Assembly (NCBI GenBank): GCA_046052145.1
Contig: JBJOMW010000003.1
Coordinates: forward strand, 124,001-188,000
Reading direction: 5' to 3'
DNA length: 64,000 bases
Source of the DNA: Falsiroseomonas sp046052145
GTDB lineage: Bacteria; Pseudomonadota; Alphaproteobacteria; Acetobacterales; Acetobacteraceae
Positions 8,164 to 15,971 of this stretch are shown piece after piece. The notes beneath the pieces are model-generated. The model made no database searches. It was not told the origin of the DNA and saw only the letters and a program-made list of their open reading frames with translations. How positions within the stretch are numbered: position 1 is the stretch's first letter; every line of letters starts with the position of its first letter. A program made the position numbers and the translations under genes.

Positions 8164-9165
8164 TTACTGCTGCTCGATCCGCGCTTCGCGCACCACGCGG
8201 GTCCACTTCGCCAGATCGCGCGCGATCTCGGCGCCGAAGGCGGCCGGCGCCTCGGGCGGGAAGGCGCCGATGAAGGTCTGCGCGAGGCGCCGCGCGATGC
8301 CGGCATCCGACATCACGCGCCGCAGCGCCTCGACCCACCAAGTGACGACCTCGGCCGGCGTGTTGGCGGGGGCGAGCATCGCCGTCCAGGACAGCGCCTC
8401 CATGGTGGCGAGTTCCGGCACGCCGCTCTCGGCCATGCCGGGCACTTCCGGCACCAGATCCGACCGGCCGGGCTGGATCAGCGCCAGCGCGCGCACCGTG
8501 CCGCCGCGCGCCTGCGGCACGGCAGAGGCGAAGCCGTCGATCATCAGGTCCACGCGCCCCGCGGCGAGGTCCGTCAGCGCCTGCGCGCTGCCGCGATAGG
8601 GCACGGATTCGATCTTGGTGCCGAGCGAGAGGCCGAGCAGTTCCATCGCCAGATGGCTCATCGTCCCGAGGCCCGGATTGGCAGCGGTGAAGCGCCCAGG
8701 GGGGGCGGCGCGCAGCACCGCGGCCGCTTCGGCCATGGTGCGCGCCGGGAAGTTCGGCGAGACGCACAGGACGAAGCCGTTGCGGGCGAAGACGCCGATC
8801 GGCGTCAGGTCGCGGATCGGGTCATAGGGCAGGTTGCGCGTCAGCGGCGGATTGACCACCAGCGGCGACTGCGTGGTGCAGAGCAGCGTATAGCCATCCG
8901 GCCGCGCGCCGGTGACCGCCTGCACGCCCAGCGCGCCAGAGGCGCCGGCGCGGTTCTCCACCACCACCGTCACGCCGTTGCGCGCCTGCAGATCCTCCGC
9001 CACCAGCCGGGCCAGGATGTCGCTGGTGTTGCCGGGCGGGAAGGGCACGACCACCCGCACCGGGCGGGAGGGATAGGCCTGCGCCAACGCAGGCAGGGCG
9101 AGCGATGCGGGCAGGGCGCCGGCGGCGGCCAGCAGCGCGCGGCGATGGAAGCGCATGGAGGTCAT
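8164..9165 (-). CDS. Bug-family (TctC-like) periplasmic binding protein
   Basis: This 333-residue exported protein has an N-terminal signal (RRALLAAAGALPASLALPALAQA) and the mature start YPSRPVRVVVPFPPGN typical of tripartite-tricarboxylate receptors. Further hallmarks are VVENRAGASGALG and the YDPIRDLTPI block. Such proteins bind carboxylates in the periplasm. The gene is last in a minus-strand unit after iclR and a LeuC/LeuD-type pair (16-base gap; GGGAG ribosome site), so its ligand is probably the substrate or precursor of that hydro-lyase. No TctA/TctB membrane genes are nearby; the membrane partner must be elsewhere or shared. Confidence 0.93.
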   Translation of the reverse strand: MTSMRFHRRALLAAAGALPASLALPALAQAYPSRPVRVVVPFPPGNTSDILARLVAEDLQARNGVTVVVENRAGASGALGVQAVTGARPDGYTLLCTTQSPLVVNPPLTRNLPYDPIRDLTPIGVFARNGFVLCVSPNFPARTMAEAAAVLRAAPPGRFTAANPGLGTMSHLAMELLGLSLGTKIESVPYRGSAQALTDLAAGRVDLMIDGFASAVPQARGGTVRALALIQPGRSDLVPEVPGMAESGVPELATMEALSWTAMLAPANTPAEVVTWWVEALRRVMSDAGIARRLAQTFIGAFPPEAPAAFGAEIARDLAKWTRVVREARIEQQ

Positions 9166-9181
9166 CTGTTCTCTCCCAGGT

Positions 9182-9706
9182 TCAGGCAGCGGCCTGCGCG
9201 TCGAGTCGGCGGCGGAACATAGGGCCCCAGCCGCCCGCGCGCAGCATCTCGATCAGGTGGGGGGCCAAGGGCGGGAAGGTGGCGTCCGTGCCGCGGGTCA
9301 GGTTGCGGATGCGCGCGGCGGCGAAATCCACCTCGATCTCATCCTCATTCTCGAACATCGCGCGCACGCCGGGGCAGCGCGGCAGCACGGGCAGGCCGGC
9401 GGCCAGCGCATTGCGGAAGGAGCCGATGGGAATGCTCTCCGCCACCAGCCCGACGCCGCAGCCCTTCAGGCCGATCATGCCCTGGATATGCGCATTGCCT
9501 TGCGCGAAGCGGCGGCCACCCACGACGATATCGCCGGGCCGCGCGCGCTTCGGGAAATCAGGGTCGAGGCCGGCGAAGACGTGGTCCTTCAGCACCTCCG
9601 GCCGCGTCTCGCGCTTCAGCGCCCATTCCAGCGCCATCAGGTCGCCATCGATGGCGACATTGTCGGGATAGACCCAGGCGCGTCCGCGCATGACCAACTC
9701 GTTCAT
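9182..9706 (-). CDS. Divergent LeuD-type small subunit of an aconitase-family hydro-lyase
   Basis: The 174-residue protein matches the swivelling small subunit of isopropylmalate-isomerase-type enzymes (GRAWVYPDNVAIDGDLM..., PGDIVVGGRRF, FRNALAAGLPVL). Its active-site loop is unusual. Where the family has G-C-G-S-S-R-E-H, this protein has A-Q-G-N-A-H-I-Q at about residues 68-75, so the serine and arginine used in catalysis and carboxylate binding are absent. The start codon overlaps the stop of the large subunit by four bases (ATGA), which indicates coupled translation. The operon contains no other leucine gene, so leucine biosynthesis is unlikely and the substrate is unknown. Confidence 0.8.
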   Translation of the reverse strand: MNELVMRGRAWVYPDNVAIDGDLMALEWALKRETRPEVLKDHVFAGLDPDFPKRARPGDIVVGGRRFAQGNAHIQGMIGLKGCGVGLVAESIPIGSFRNALAAGLPVLPRCPGVRAMFENEDEIEVDFAAARIRNLTRGTDATFPPLAPHLIEMLRAGGWGPMFRRRLDAQAAA

Positions 9707-10989
9707 GCCGCTTCCCTCCAGCCGGCTTCGCGCAGCATGGGGCGCGGGTCCGTGATGGCGCCCGCAACGGCCGAGGCCGCGACGGTCGCGGGGCCTGCGA
9801 TATGGAGCACTGCCTCATGCGCGCCAAGCCGCCCTGGCTCGTTGCGCGTGCCCGTGCCGATGGACCGTTCGCCGGCGGCGACGCCGCCGATGCGCCCGCC
9901 CGCGCAGACGCCGCAGCCGGGCGCGGTGACCATCGCGCCAGCGCGGTGGAAGACCTCCATCAGCCCCTCCGCCGTGGCGTCCACCGCAACCTGCTGCGTC
10001 GCCGGGGTGACGATGAAGCGCACGCCCGGCGCCACCTGGCGGCCGCGCAGCACGCTTGCCGCCACGCGCAGATCATCCAGCATCCCGGAGGCGCAGGACC
10101 CGATGAAGGCGTGTTCGATCGGCCGGCCGGCCACCTCCGTCACATCCACGACATTGTCGGGCGTGGGCGGCAGCGCAACCTGCGGCGCGAGCGCCGAGAG
10201 ATCCAGCGTGACGCGCGCGCGGTAATTGGCATCCGCATCGGGCAGCGCCGCATGCATCGGCCGCTGCGCGCGGGCGCGCACATACTCAAGGCACCGCGCA
10301 TCCGGCTCCACGACGGAGGAGACGGCGCCGAGCTCGACCGGCGTGTTGCAGAGCGTGTGCCGCGCATCCATCGGCAGCGCGGCGAGGCCCGGCCCGCCAA
10401 ATTCCACCACCGCATCCTCGAACAGCGCGGCGTCGTGGGAGCCGATCAGCTTCTGCGCCGCGTCGCGGGCAAACACGCCGAAGGGCAGGCGGCCGGTGAT
10501 CTCGACGCGGAGCGTCTCCGGCACCTGCAGCCAGACGGAGCCGCAGGCGAGCACTTCCGGAATCTCGGTCAGCACCGCGACGCCAAGCGCGCCGATGGCG
10601 CCGTAATTCGTCACATGCGGATCATAGGCGAAGACGAACATCCCCGGCGTGACCAGGCCTTCCTCAACCGGGAAGACATGGCCGAGCCCGCCGCGGCCGG
10701 AATCGCGATGCGCCACGCCGAAGCGCTGCGCGATGCCGCGCACCGCCTGCTGGCGGGCAAAGGCCTGCGGCGAGACCGCCAGCGGCTCATGGTCTGTCAC
10801 CAGCAGCACGCGCGCGGGGTCGTGCACGCGCTTGACGCCGTACTCCTCCAGCGTGCGGAAGGCGTTCACCGTGTACCAGTCATGCACCGTGACCAGCTCG
10901 GCCTCCGGCATCACGATCTCGCCCGCCGCCACACGGCGGCCGCAGATGCGCGAGAGAATTTTCTCGGCGATGGTCTGTCCGCTTGTCAC
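9703..10989 (-). CDS. Divergent LeuC-type large subunit of an aconitase-family hydro-lyase
   Basis: This 428-residue protein starts at a GTG preceded by GGGAGGAG and overlaps the iclR stop by four bases. The three cluster cysteines of the family are present: Cys299 in GSCASG, and Cys359 and Cys362 in GCGVC, so a 4Fe-4S centre is expected. The active-site D-S-H motif is changed to Asp123-Pro124-His125, and the usual GSCTNG is GSCASG. With the altered loop in its small subunit, this points to a substrate other than isopropylmalate. Related dehydratases act on 2,3-dimethylmalate or methyl-substituted citrates, and the isocitrate-lyase-family enzymes encoded beyond the iclR promoter would supply a matching lyase step. 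Confidence 0.82.
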   Translation of the reverse strand: MTSGQTIAEKILSRICGRRVAAGEIVMPEAELVTVHDWYTVNAFRTLEEYGVKRVHDPARVLLVTDHEPLAVSPQAFARQQAVRGIAQRFGVAHRDSGRGGLGHVFPVEEGLVTPGMFVFAYDPHVTNYGAIGALGVAVLTEIPEVLACGSVWLQVPETLRVEITGRLPFGVFARDAAQKLIGSHDAALFEDAVVEFGGPGLAALPMDARHTLCNTPVELGAVSSVVEPDARCLEYVRARAQRPMHAALPDADANYRARVTLDLSALAPQVALPPTPDNVVDVTEVAGRPIEHAFIGSCASGMLDDLRVAASVLRGRQVAPGVRFIVTPATQQVAVDATAEGLMEVFHRAGAMVTAPGCGVCAGGRIGGVAAGERSIGTGTRNEPGRLGAHEAVLHIAGPATVAASAVAGAITDPRPMLREAGWREAA

Positions 10990-11765
10990 GCTGCGGATCT
11001 CCTCCCGTTTTTCTTGAAACCAAGGGCCGCGGAGATGTCCGCGGCCGCAGTGCGCAGTGCCGCCGCCACGCGCGTCTCGCGCGCCTTGTCGAAACGCAGT
11101 GTCGGTATGGAGGCCGAAACCCCGGCGCATGGATTGCCTGTGGCGTCGAAGACGGGCAGGCCCATGGCGATGATGCCAGGAAACATGCCTTCTCTGGCGT
11201 AGGAGATGCCGCCCCGGGCGATGGCCGCCAATTCGCGCCGCATCGCCTCCGGGTCCGTCACCGAATGCGGCGTCTGGCGGAGCAGCTTGCCCGAAGCGAG
11301 CCAGGATTCCTGCTCTGGCTTCGGCAGGAAGGCCATGATCGCCTTGCCGCCGGCTGAGTTGTTGATGGGGCCGCGCTGGCCGAGCTGCGCGGACACCAGG
11401 ATCGCCTGGTCGCAATTCTCCTTGCAGACCACCACGACCTCCGTGCCCTGGCGCAGCACCAGCGCGGCGGATTCGCTGGTGCGCATCATCAAGGCGGCGA
11501 TGATGGGCTGCGCGACGCGCACCACATCCGTCCGGCGCAGCAGCGTGCCGGCCAGCGAGAGCAGCGCGGGGCCGAGGCGGTAGCGCTCCGCCTCCATCGC
11601 CACATAGCCGCGCGCTTCGAGGGTGGTGAGCAGTTCCGTCAGGCTCGATTTCGGCATGGCGAGCGCCTGCGCGATTTCGCCATGCGCCAGCGGCTGCTGT
11701 TGCTGCGCCAGCAGCTCCAGCACATCGAGCGCGCGTGTGGCGGACTTGACGGGGGCGGGTGGCAT
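10986..11765 (-). CDS. IclR-family transcriptional regulator
   Basis: The protein has 259 residues. The N-terminal winged helix-turn-helix spans about residues 8-70 (LDVLELLAQ, then LAHGEIAQALAMPKSSLTEL). The C-terminal effector domain follows, with INNSAGGKAIMAFLP and the GISYAREGMFPGIIAMGLPVFD block characteristic of IclR proteins. The ATG at 11765 is preceded by GGAG. It is the first gene of the minus-strand unit with the divergent hydro-lyase and Bug genes and faces the first isocitrate-lyase-family gene, so it probably controls both sides of the 112-bp divergent region. A palindrome there is a candidate binding site. Confidence 0.92.
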   Translation of the reverse strand: MPPAPVKSATRALDVLELLAQQQQPLAHGEIAQALAMPKSSLTELLTTLEARGYVAMEAERYRLGPALLSLAGTLLRRTDVVRVAQPIIAALMMRTSESAALVLRQGTEVVVVCKENCDQAILVSAQLGQRGPINNSAGGKAIMAFLPKPEQESWLASGKLLRQTPHSVTDPEAMRRELAAIARGGISYAREGMFPGIIAMGLPVFDATGNPCAGVSASIPTLRFDKARETRVAAALRTAAADISAALGFKKNGRRSAA

Positions 11766-11784
11766 CCGGTCATCTCCGAACTGT

Positions 11785-11800
11785 GTTCGCCATATCGAAC
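11785..11800. promoter_or_regulatory. Candidate IclR operator in the divergent promoter
   Basis: GTTCG-N6-CGAAC is a perfect inverted repeat 20 bp upstream of the iclR start and 78 bp before the divergent lyase gene. GTTCG/CGAAC half-sites with a short spacer are typical of catabolic IclR regulators. That it is bound here is inference. Confidence 0.45.
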
Positions 11801-11877
11801 CGCAGGTCCGTATGCAAGTGCCGTCGCATTGCGGCGCACCCAGCGCGGCGCCGGCGGCTGCTGCCGGAGGCCAGGTG

Positions 11878-12771
11878 ATGACCGAGACGAGCGCCGCGGC
11901 GCGCCTGCGCGCGCTGATGCAGGCCGCTGCTGCCAGGCCCGTGCTGGCGCCCGGCGTCTGGGACGGGCTTTCGGCGAAGCTGGCGCAGGCCGCCGGCGCT
12001 ACGGCGCTGCATGCCTCGGGCGGTGCCATCGCGCGCGCTGCAGGGCATCCCGATCTCGGCATCCTGGCGCTGGCGGAGATGGAAGCGCGGATCGGCGAGA
12101 TCGTGGACGCCGCCGGCCCTGTGCCGGTGATCGCGGATGCCGATACGGGCTATGGCGGCTTGCTGAATGTCGCGCAGACGGTGCGGCGCTTCGCGCGGCT
12201 TGGCGTCGCGGCACTGCACCTGGAGGATCAGCCCTTCCCGAAGCGCTGCGGGCTGTTCGAAGGCGTGCAGGTGGTGCCGCAGGCCGAGATGCTGGCGCGG
12301 CTGCGCGCGGCGCGCGAGGCCTGTCCGCCCGGCGGCCCGCTGCTGATCGCGCGCACCGATGCGTTGAAGGCCGAAGGGTTGGAAGCGGCGCTGGCGCGGA
12401 TGAGCGCCTATCTCGCGGCCGGCGCCGATATCGCCTTCGTCGAGGGTCTCGAGGATGTCGCGAGCATCCGCGCGGCCGCCGCACGGCTCGCGCCCGCACC
12501 ACTCCTGTTCAATGCGAGCATGAGCGCGCGCGGCCTGCCGATGGCGCTCGACGAAATGGCCGCCCTCGGGCTGCGCGTCGTGATCTATCCCGGCGATGCG
12601 CAGCGTGCCGCGATTGCCGGCATGGCGCGCGCCTTCGCGGCGGTGCTGCAGGCCGGCGACAGCACGGCGATGGCCACCGAACTCGCCCCGTCCATGCTCC
12701 GCGACGAGGTGGTCGGCACCTCCGCCGCGATGGCGGCGGAGGCACGCTGGGCGGCGGGCGATCAGGGCTGA
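11878..12771 (+). CDS. Isocitrate lyase/PEP mutase family enzyme, variant catalytic loop
   Basis: The 297-residue protein has the TIM-barrel core of 2-methylisocitrate-lyase-type enzymes: APGVWDGLSAKLAQAAGA, the metal-binding VIADADTGYGG (about residues 84-94), LEDQ, and IARTDA. The active-site loop reads Lys122-Arg-Cys124-Gly-Leu-Phe, while canonical lyases have K-[KR]-C-G-H, so the cysteine is kept but the histidine is replaced. This may mean a different substrate, such as another 2-methyl- or 2,3-dimethyl-malate, or a hydrolase or mutase activity. ATG 11878 follows GGAGG. It is divergent from iclR and ends 20 bp from the convergent paralogue. Confidence 0.87.
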   Translation: MTETSAAARLRALMQAAAARPVLAPGVWDGLSAKLAQAAGATALHASGGAIARAAGHPDLGILALAEMEARIGEIVDAAGPVPVIADADTGYGGLLNVAQTVRRFARLGVAALHLEDQPFPKRCGLFEGVQVVPQAEMLARLRAAREACPPGGPLLIARTDALKAEGLEAALARMSAYLAAGADIAFVEGLEDVASIRAAAARLAPAPLLFNASMSARGLPMALDEMAALGLRVVIYPGDAQRAAIAGMARAFAAVLQAGDSTAMATELAPSMLRDEVVGTSAAMAAEARWAAGDQG

Positions 12772-12791
12772 GCGCACCAGCCGCCCGCGTC

Positions 12792-13658
12792 TCAGTTGGT
12801 TTCGGCCCAGCGCTTCTCGAAGGCGTGCACCTCGGGGAAGCCCATGATCTCGGTGAGCTTCTTGAAGTCGAAGACCGGCACCGGCGCATCGAGGCTGCTG
12901 CCCGTCGTGGTCAGGTGCCGGTACATCTGATCGAGCACGGCCGAGGTCGAGAGGAAGCCGGCGGCCGGGTAGATCGCAACCTGGAAGCCGAGCTCCGCAA
13001 GGCGCGCGCGCGGCAGGACGGGCGTGCGCCCGCCTTCGACCATGTTGGCCAGCAGCGGCTGGTGGAAGGCGCGGCCGATCGCTTCCATCTCGGCCTCGCT
13101 CTCTGGGCTTTCCACGAACAGGATATCGGCGCCGGCCTTCGCGAAGGCCTCCGCGCGGCGCAGCGCTTCATCGAGGCCGAGCGAGGTGCGCGAATCGGTG
13201 CGCGCGATGATCAGGAAATCCGCCGAGGAACGCGCATCGGCCGCGACCTGGATCTTGCGGACCATGTCGGCGAGCGGGATGACGCGCCGGCCCGGCGTAT
13301 GGCCGCACTTCTTCGGGAATTCCTGATCCTCGAGCTGGATCGCGGCGATCCCGGCATTCTCATAGCCGCGCACCGTGTGGGCGACGTTCAGCAGGCCGCC
13401 ATAGCCGGTATCGGCATCGGCGATGACAGGCGCCTTGGAGAAGGCGGCGATACGCTGCGCGCGGTCGAGCATCTCGGTGTAGGTGGCAAGCCCCGTATCG
13501 GGCAGGCCGAGATACGACGCGGTGACCCCGAAGCCGGTCATGTAGGTCGCCTCGGCGCCGTGCTGGTTCAGGATATGCGTCGAGAGCAGATCGAAGACGC
13601 CCGGGGCGACAAGGCACTTGCCGCGGGCGAGAAGGGGCTTCAGCGACTGGCGGGGCAT
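12792..13658 (-). CDS. Isocitrate lyase/PEP mutase family enzyme, canonical KKCGH loop
   Basis: This 288-residue protein is a paralogue of the facing gene and keeps the full signature KKCGH (residues 116-120), together with VIADADTGYGGLLNVAHTVR, QLEDQEFP and LIIARTD. It is expected to cleave a 2-hydroxy-dicarboxylate or tricarboxylate (2-methylisocitrate, dimethylmalate or oxaloacetate type) by a retro-aldol mechanism with Mg2+. The ATG giving MPRQSLKP is preferred because GGAG lies nine bases upstream. Its promoter region is shared with the divergent gntR gene and contains TTGCATACAA, a probable repressor site next to a TTGACG -35-like box. Confidence 0.88.
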   Translation of the reverse strand: MPRQSLKPLLARGKCLVAPGVFDLLSTHILNQHGAEATYMTGFGVTASYLGLPDTGLATYTEMLDRAQRIAAFSKAPVIADADTGYGGLLNVAHTVRGYENAGIAAIQLEDQEFPKKCGHTPGRRVIPLADMVRKIQVAADARSSADFLIIARTDSRTSLGLDEALRRAEAFAKAGADILFVESPESEAEMEAIGRAFHQPLLANMVEGGRTPVLPRARLAELGFQVAIYPAAGFLSTSAVLDQMYRHLTTTGSSLDAPVPVFDFKKLTEIMGFPEVHAFEKRWAETN

Positions 13659-13708
13659 GTTGATCTCCATGAAGCCGGCGTAACATTGGCTTGCGTTAGT
13701 GTTCCTCG

Positions 13709-13724
13709 TTGCATACAACGTCAA
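13709..13724. promoter_or_regulatory. Candidate GntR operator next to the -35 box of the lyase promoter
   Basis: TTGCATACAA at 13709-13718 is an imperfect TTG-N4-CAA palindrome of the FadR/VanR-type GntR class. On the minus strand it directly follows TTGACG (13724-13719) and fills the spacer of a possible promoter for the lyase gene. The same 10-mer recurs at 14481-14490. Binding is inferred from the repetition and position. Confidence 0.5.
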
Positions 13725-13792
13725 AAGAACTGCATGCTGCAAGAGTAGTCCTTGGGGTTTCCCATGGGGCTTCGCAGCGGTTGGGGAGAGGC

Positions 13793-14461
13793 ATGGCGAC
13801 CGCCTGGGAACAGGCCTATCTGACGCTACGCCGTCGGCTGACCGACGGCACCTACCCGCCGGGCTCCCACCTGCGGGAGGAGGAGCTTGCCGCGCAGCTC
13901 GGCGTCAGCCGCACCCCGGTCCGGGAAGCGCTGCGCCGCCTGGATGCGGAGGGCTGGCTCCGGGTTGTGCCGAACCAGGGCGCCTTCGCCACCGAATGGT
14001 CCGTGCGCGACATCGAGGAGATCTTCGACCTCCGCGCGCTGCTCGAATCCCATGCCGCCGAGCGGGCGGCGACCGCGCCGGACCGGCGCCCGCTGACCGT
14101 CATGGCAGCGGCCTGTGAGGCCGCGGAGGCCGCGATGCCGGCCGGCGACCTCGCGGCGCTCGAGGTGGTGTCGAGCGCCAATCTCCGCTTTCACGAGGCG
14201 CTGTGGGAGATGAGCGGTCAGCAGCGTTGCCGCGCCATCCTGGCCAGCCTGGCGCTGACGCCGATGGTGGTCCGGAACTTCCGCAATTTCGATATTGGCG
14301 GCCTGCGCCGCAGCCTCGACCAGCACCGCGAGATGATCACCGCGATCACCGCCGGCAATGCGGCCTGGGCCGGCGCCGTGATGCGCGCGCATGTGCAGGC
14401 CGGGCGCGCCGTCTTCCTGGCCGGCATGGCGCGCGGGCATGTCGCGGGGCAGGCGGCATGA
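13793..14461 (+). CDS. GntR-family (FCD domain) transcriptional regulator
   Basis: The 222-residue regulator has an N-terminal winged helix (YLTLRRRLTDGTYPPGSHLR then LAAQLGVSRTPVREALRRLDAEGWL, about residues 8-65). An all-helical FCD ligand domain follows (DIEEIFDLRALLESHAAE, NLRFHEALWEMSG, and SLDQHREMITAI with metal-type histidines). The ATG at 13793 follows GGGGAGAGG. It opens a plus-strand operon of about eleven genes, overlapping the amidase start by four bases, and faces the canonical lyase gene. FCD regulators usually sense organic acids, so derepression by a pathway intermediate is likely. Confidence 0.93.
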   Translation: MATAWEQAYLTLRRRLTDGTYPPGSHLREEELAAQLGVSRTPVREALRRLDAEGWLRVVPNQGAFATEWSVRDIEEIFDLRALLESHAAERAATAPDRRPLTVMAAACEAAEAAMPAGDLAALEVVSSANLRFHEALWEMSGQQRCRAILASLALTPMVVRNFRNFDIGGLRRSLDQHREMITAITAGNAAWAGAVMRAHVQAGRAVFLAGMARGHVAGQAA

Positions 14462-15816
14462 GCAGCGCCTTGCATACGAGTTGCATACAATCAGGGCCGC
14501 TCACCCTCGCCGACGCCCTCGGCGCGCTGGCCGCCGGCAGCCTGACCCCCGCCGCCCTGCTGGCCCGCTGCCTTGAGGCGATCGAGCACCGCAACCCCAC
14601 CCTGCATGCTGTGCTGCATCTCGACACGGCCGGTGCCGAGCGGGCTGCCGCCGCGCCGCGCCAGGGGCCGCTCGGCGGCATCCCTTGGGCGATCAAGGAC
14701 ACCTTCGACGTCGCCGGCCTGCCCGCCACCGCGAATTCGCGCCTGCGCGCGGGCCGCGTTGCATCCGCCGACGCTGCGCTTGTCGCGCAGATCCGCGCCG
14801 CCGGCGCGGTCCTGCTCGGCAAGCTGGCCACCTGGGAGTACGGCACCGGCACCGGCGCCGAGCATTTCGACCTGCCCGCCCCGCCCGCGCGCAACCCCTG
14901 GGACACTTCGCGCTTCACCGGCGGATCCTCGACCGGCGCTGGTGTCGCGGTGGCCACCGGCATGACGCTGTTCGCGGTGGGCTCCGACACCACTGGCTCC
15001 GTCCGCCTGCCCGCGGCCGCCACCGGCTGCTGCGGCGTGGTGATGACGCCAGGGCGCCTGCCACTGGATGGCGCGCTGCCCAACACCTTCTCGATGGACC
15101 GCCCCGGCCCGATCGCCTGGACAGCCGAGGACGTCGCGATCGTGCTCGACGCCGTCTGCGGCACGCAGCTGCGCGCCGAAGGCAGCGCCGGTGTGGCCGG
15201 CTTGCGCATCGGCGTGCTGCGCGACCCCGGGCCTGGTTTCCCTGCCCCCGACCCCGAATTGGCTGCCGCTCTGGAGGAGGGGCTTGCGGTCCTGTCCCGC
15301 CTCGGTGCGCAGCTCCGCGATGTCGCGCTTCCCTGGCCGGCCTCGGCCTGCCTCGACGCGGCGCGGTTGATCGGTGCCGCGGAATCCGCGGCGATCCATG
15401 AACAGGATTTGCGCGACAGCGCGGAGCTCATGGGCGCCGCGCTGCGCGACAAGCTGCTGGCCGGCATCGGCGTGCGCGCGGTGGATTACCTCGCCGCGCA
15501 GCGCTTCCGGCGCGCCTTCACGGAGGCGATGGACAAGCTCTGGGCCGAGCATGACGTGATCCTCAGCCTCGGCGCGCTGCACCTGCCGCCGCGGCTTGGC
15601 GTCGAGCCCGAATCCACCGCCTATACCAGCGAGACCATGCTGACCCCGGCGAGCCTCGCGGGCCTGCCGGCGCTCGTGCAATGCAACGGCTTCTCGCGCG
15701 GCGGCTTGCCGCTGCATTGGCACGCGATGGCGCGCGCGGGGCATGACGCCGCGCTGTTCCGCCTCGCCATGGCCTATGAGGCCGCCACCCCCTGGCGTGC
15801 GCGGAGGCCCGCATGA
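14458..15816 (+). CDS. Amidase-signature hydrolase
   Basis: The protein has 452 residues and the Ser-cisSer-Lys triad of amidase-signature enzymes. Lys80 is in WAIKDTFDV, the cis-serine is Ser157/158 in FTGGSSTGAG, and the nucleophile is Ser181 in GSDTTGSVRLPA. It should hydrolyse a carboxamide or carbamoyl group in the cytoplasm. The start overlaps gntR by ATGA. A small ORF and an oligopeptide-type ABC importer follow, so the substrate is probably the imported compound. In similar operons (AtzE, biuret/allophanate-type or indoleacetamide-type amidases) a small partner protein follows, as here. The exact substrate is not predictable. Confidence 0.92.
   Translation: MSSALHTSCIQSGPLTLADALGALAAGSLTPAALLARCLEAIEHRNPTLHAVLHLDTAGAERAAAAPRQGPLGGIPWAIKDTFDVAGLPATANSRLRAGRVASADAALVAQIRAAGAVLLGKLATWEYGTGTGAEHFDLPAPPARNPWDTSRFTGGSSTGAGVAVATGMTLFAVGSDTTGSVRLPAAATGCCGVVMTPGRLPLDGALPNTFSMDRPGPIAWTAEDVAIVLDAVCGTQLRAEGSAGVAGLRIGVLRDPGPGFPAPDPELAAALEEGLAVLSRLGAQLRDVALPWPASACLDAARLIGAAESAAIHEQDLRDSAELMGAALRDKLLAGIGVRAVDYLAAQRFRRAFTEAMDKLWAEHDVILSLGALHLPPRLGVEPESTAYTSETMLTPASLAGLPALVQCNGFSRGGLPLHWHAMARAGHDAALFRLAMAYEAATPWRARRPA
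14470..14490. repeat. Direct TTGCATAC repeats at the start of the amidase gene
   Basis: TTGCATAC occurs at 14470-14477 and again at 14481-14488. The second copy extends to TTGCATACAA, identical to the site in the gntR promoter region. The repeats fall within the first dozen codons of the amidase gene, a position where a bound regulator could block elongation or an internal promoter. Confidence 0.5.
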
Positions 15817-15971
15817 CGGCGCCCGATCGCCACGCGCAGCGCGCGGCCGAGCTGGCTGCCGCGATGGCCGCCGCCGCCGCGCGCCTGCCGCGCGACTGGC
15901 CCAAGGAACTCCGGCCGGCGCACCCGGCCGCGGAGCCACTGAACAACAAGGGAGAGCTCGAGAATGGATGA
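15813..15971 (+). CDS. Small Ala-rich protein between amidase and binding-protein genes
   Basis: This 52-codon frame starts at ATG 15813, overlapping the amidase stop by four bases, and ends inside the start of the next gene (overlap of eight bases). It encodes an Ala-rich helix (RAAELAAAMAAAAARLPRDW) and a Pro/Glu-containing tail. Small AtzG/DUF4089-type partners occur directly after AtzE-like amidases, and this protein has a similar place and size, but sequence similarity cannot be claimed by eye. The double overlap supports real translation. It could instead be only a coupling frame. Confidence 0.45.
   Translation: MTAPDRHAQRAAELAAAMAAAAARLPRDWPKELRPAHPAAEPLNNKGELENG

Noticed and set aside
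11682..13748. A 688-codon plus-strand open frame across both lyase genes
   Set aside because: It is Arg/Gly/Ala-rich out-of-frame translation of the two lyase genes, as expected in high-GC DNA.
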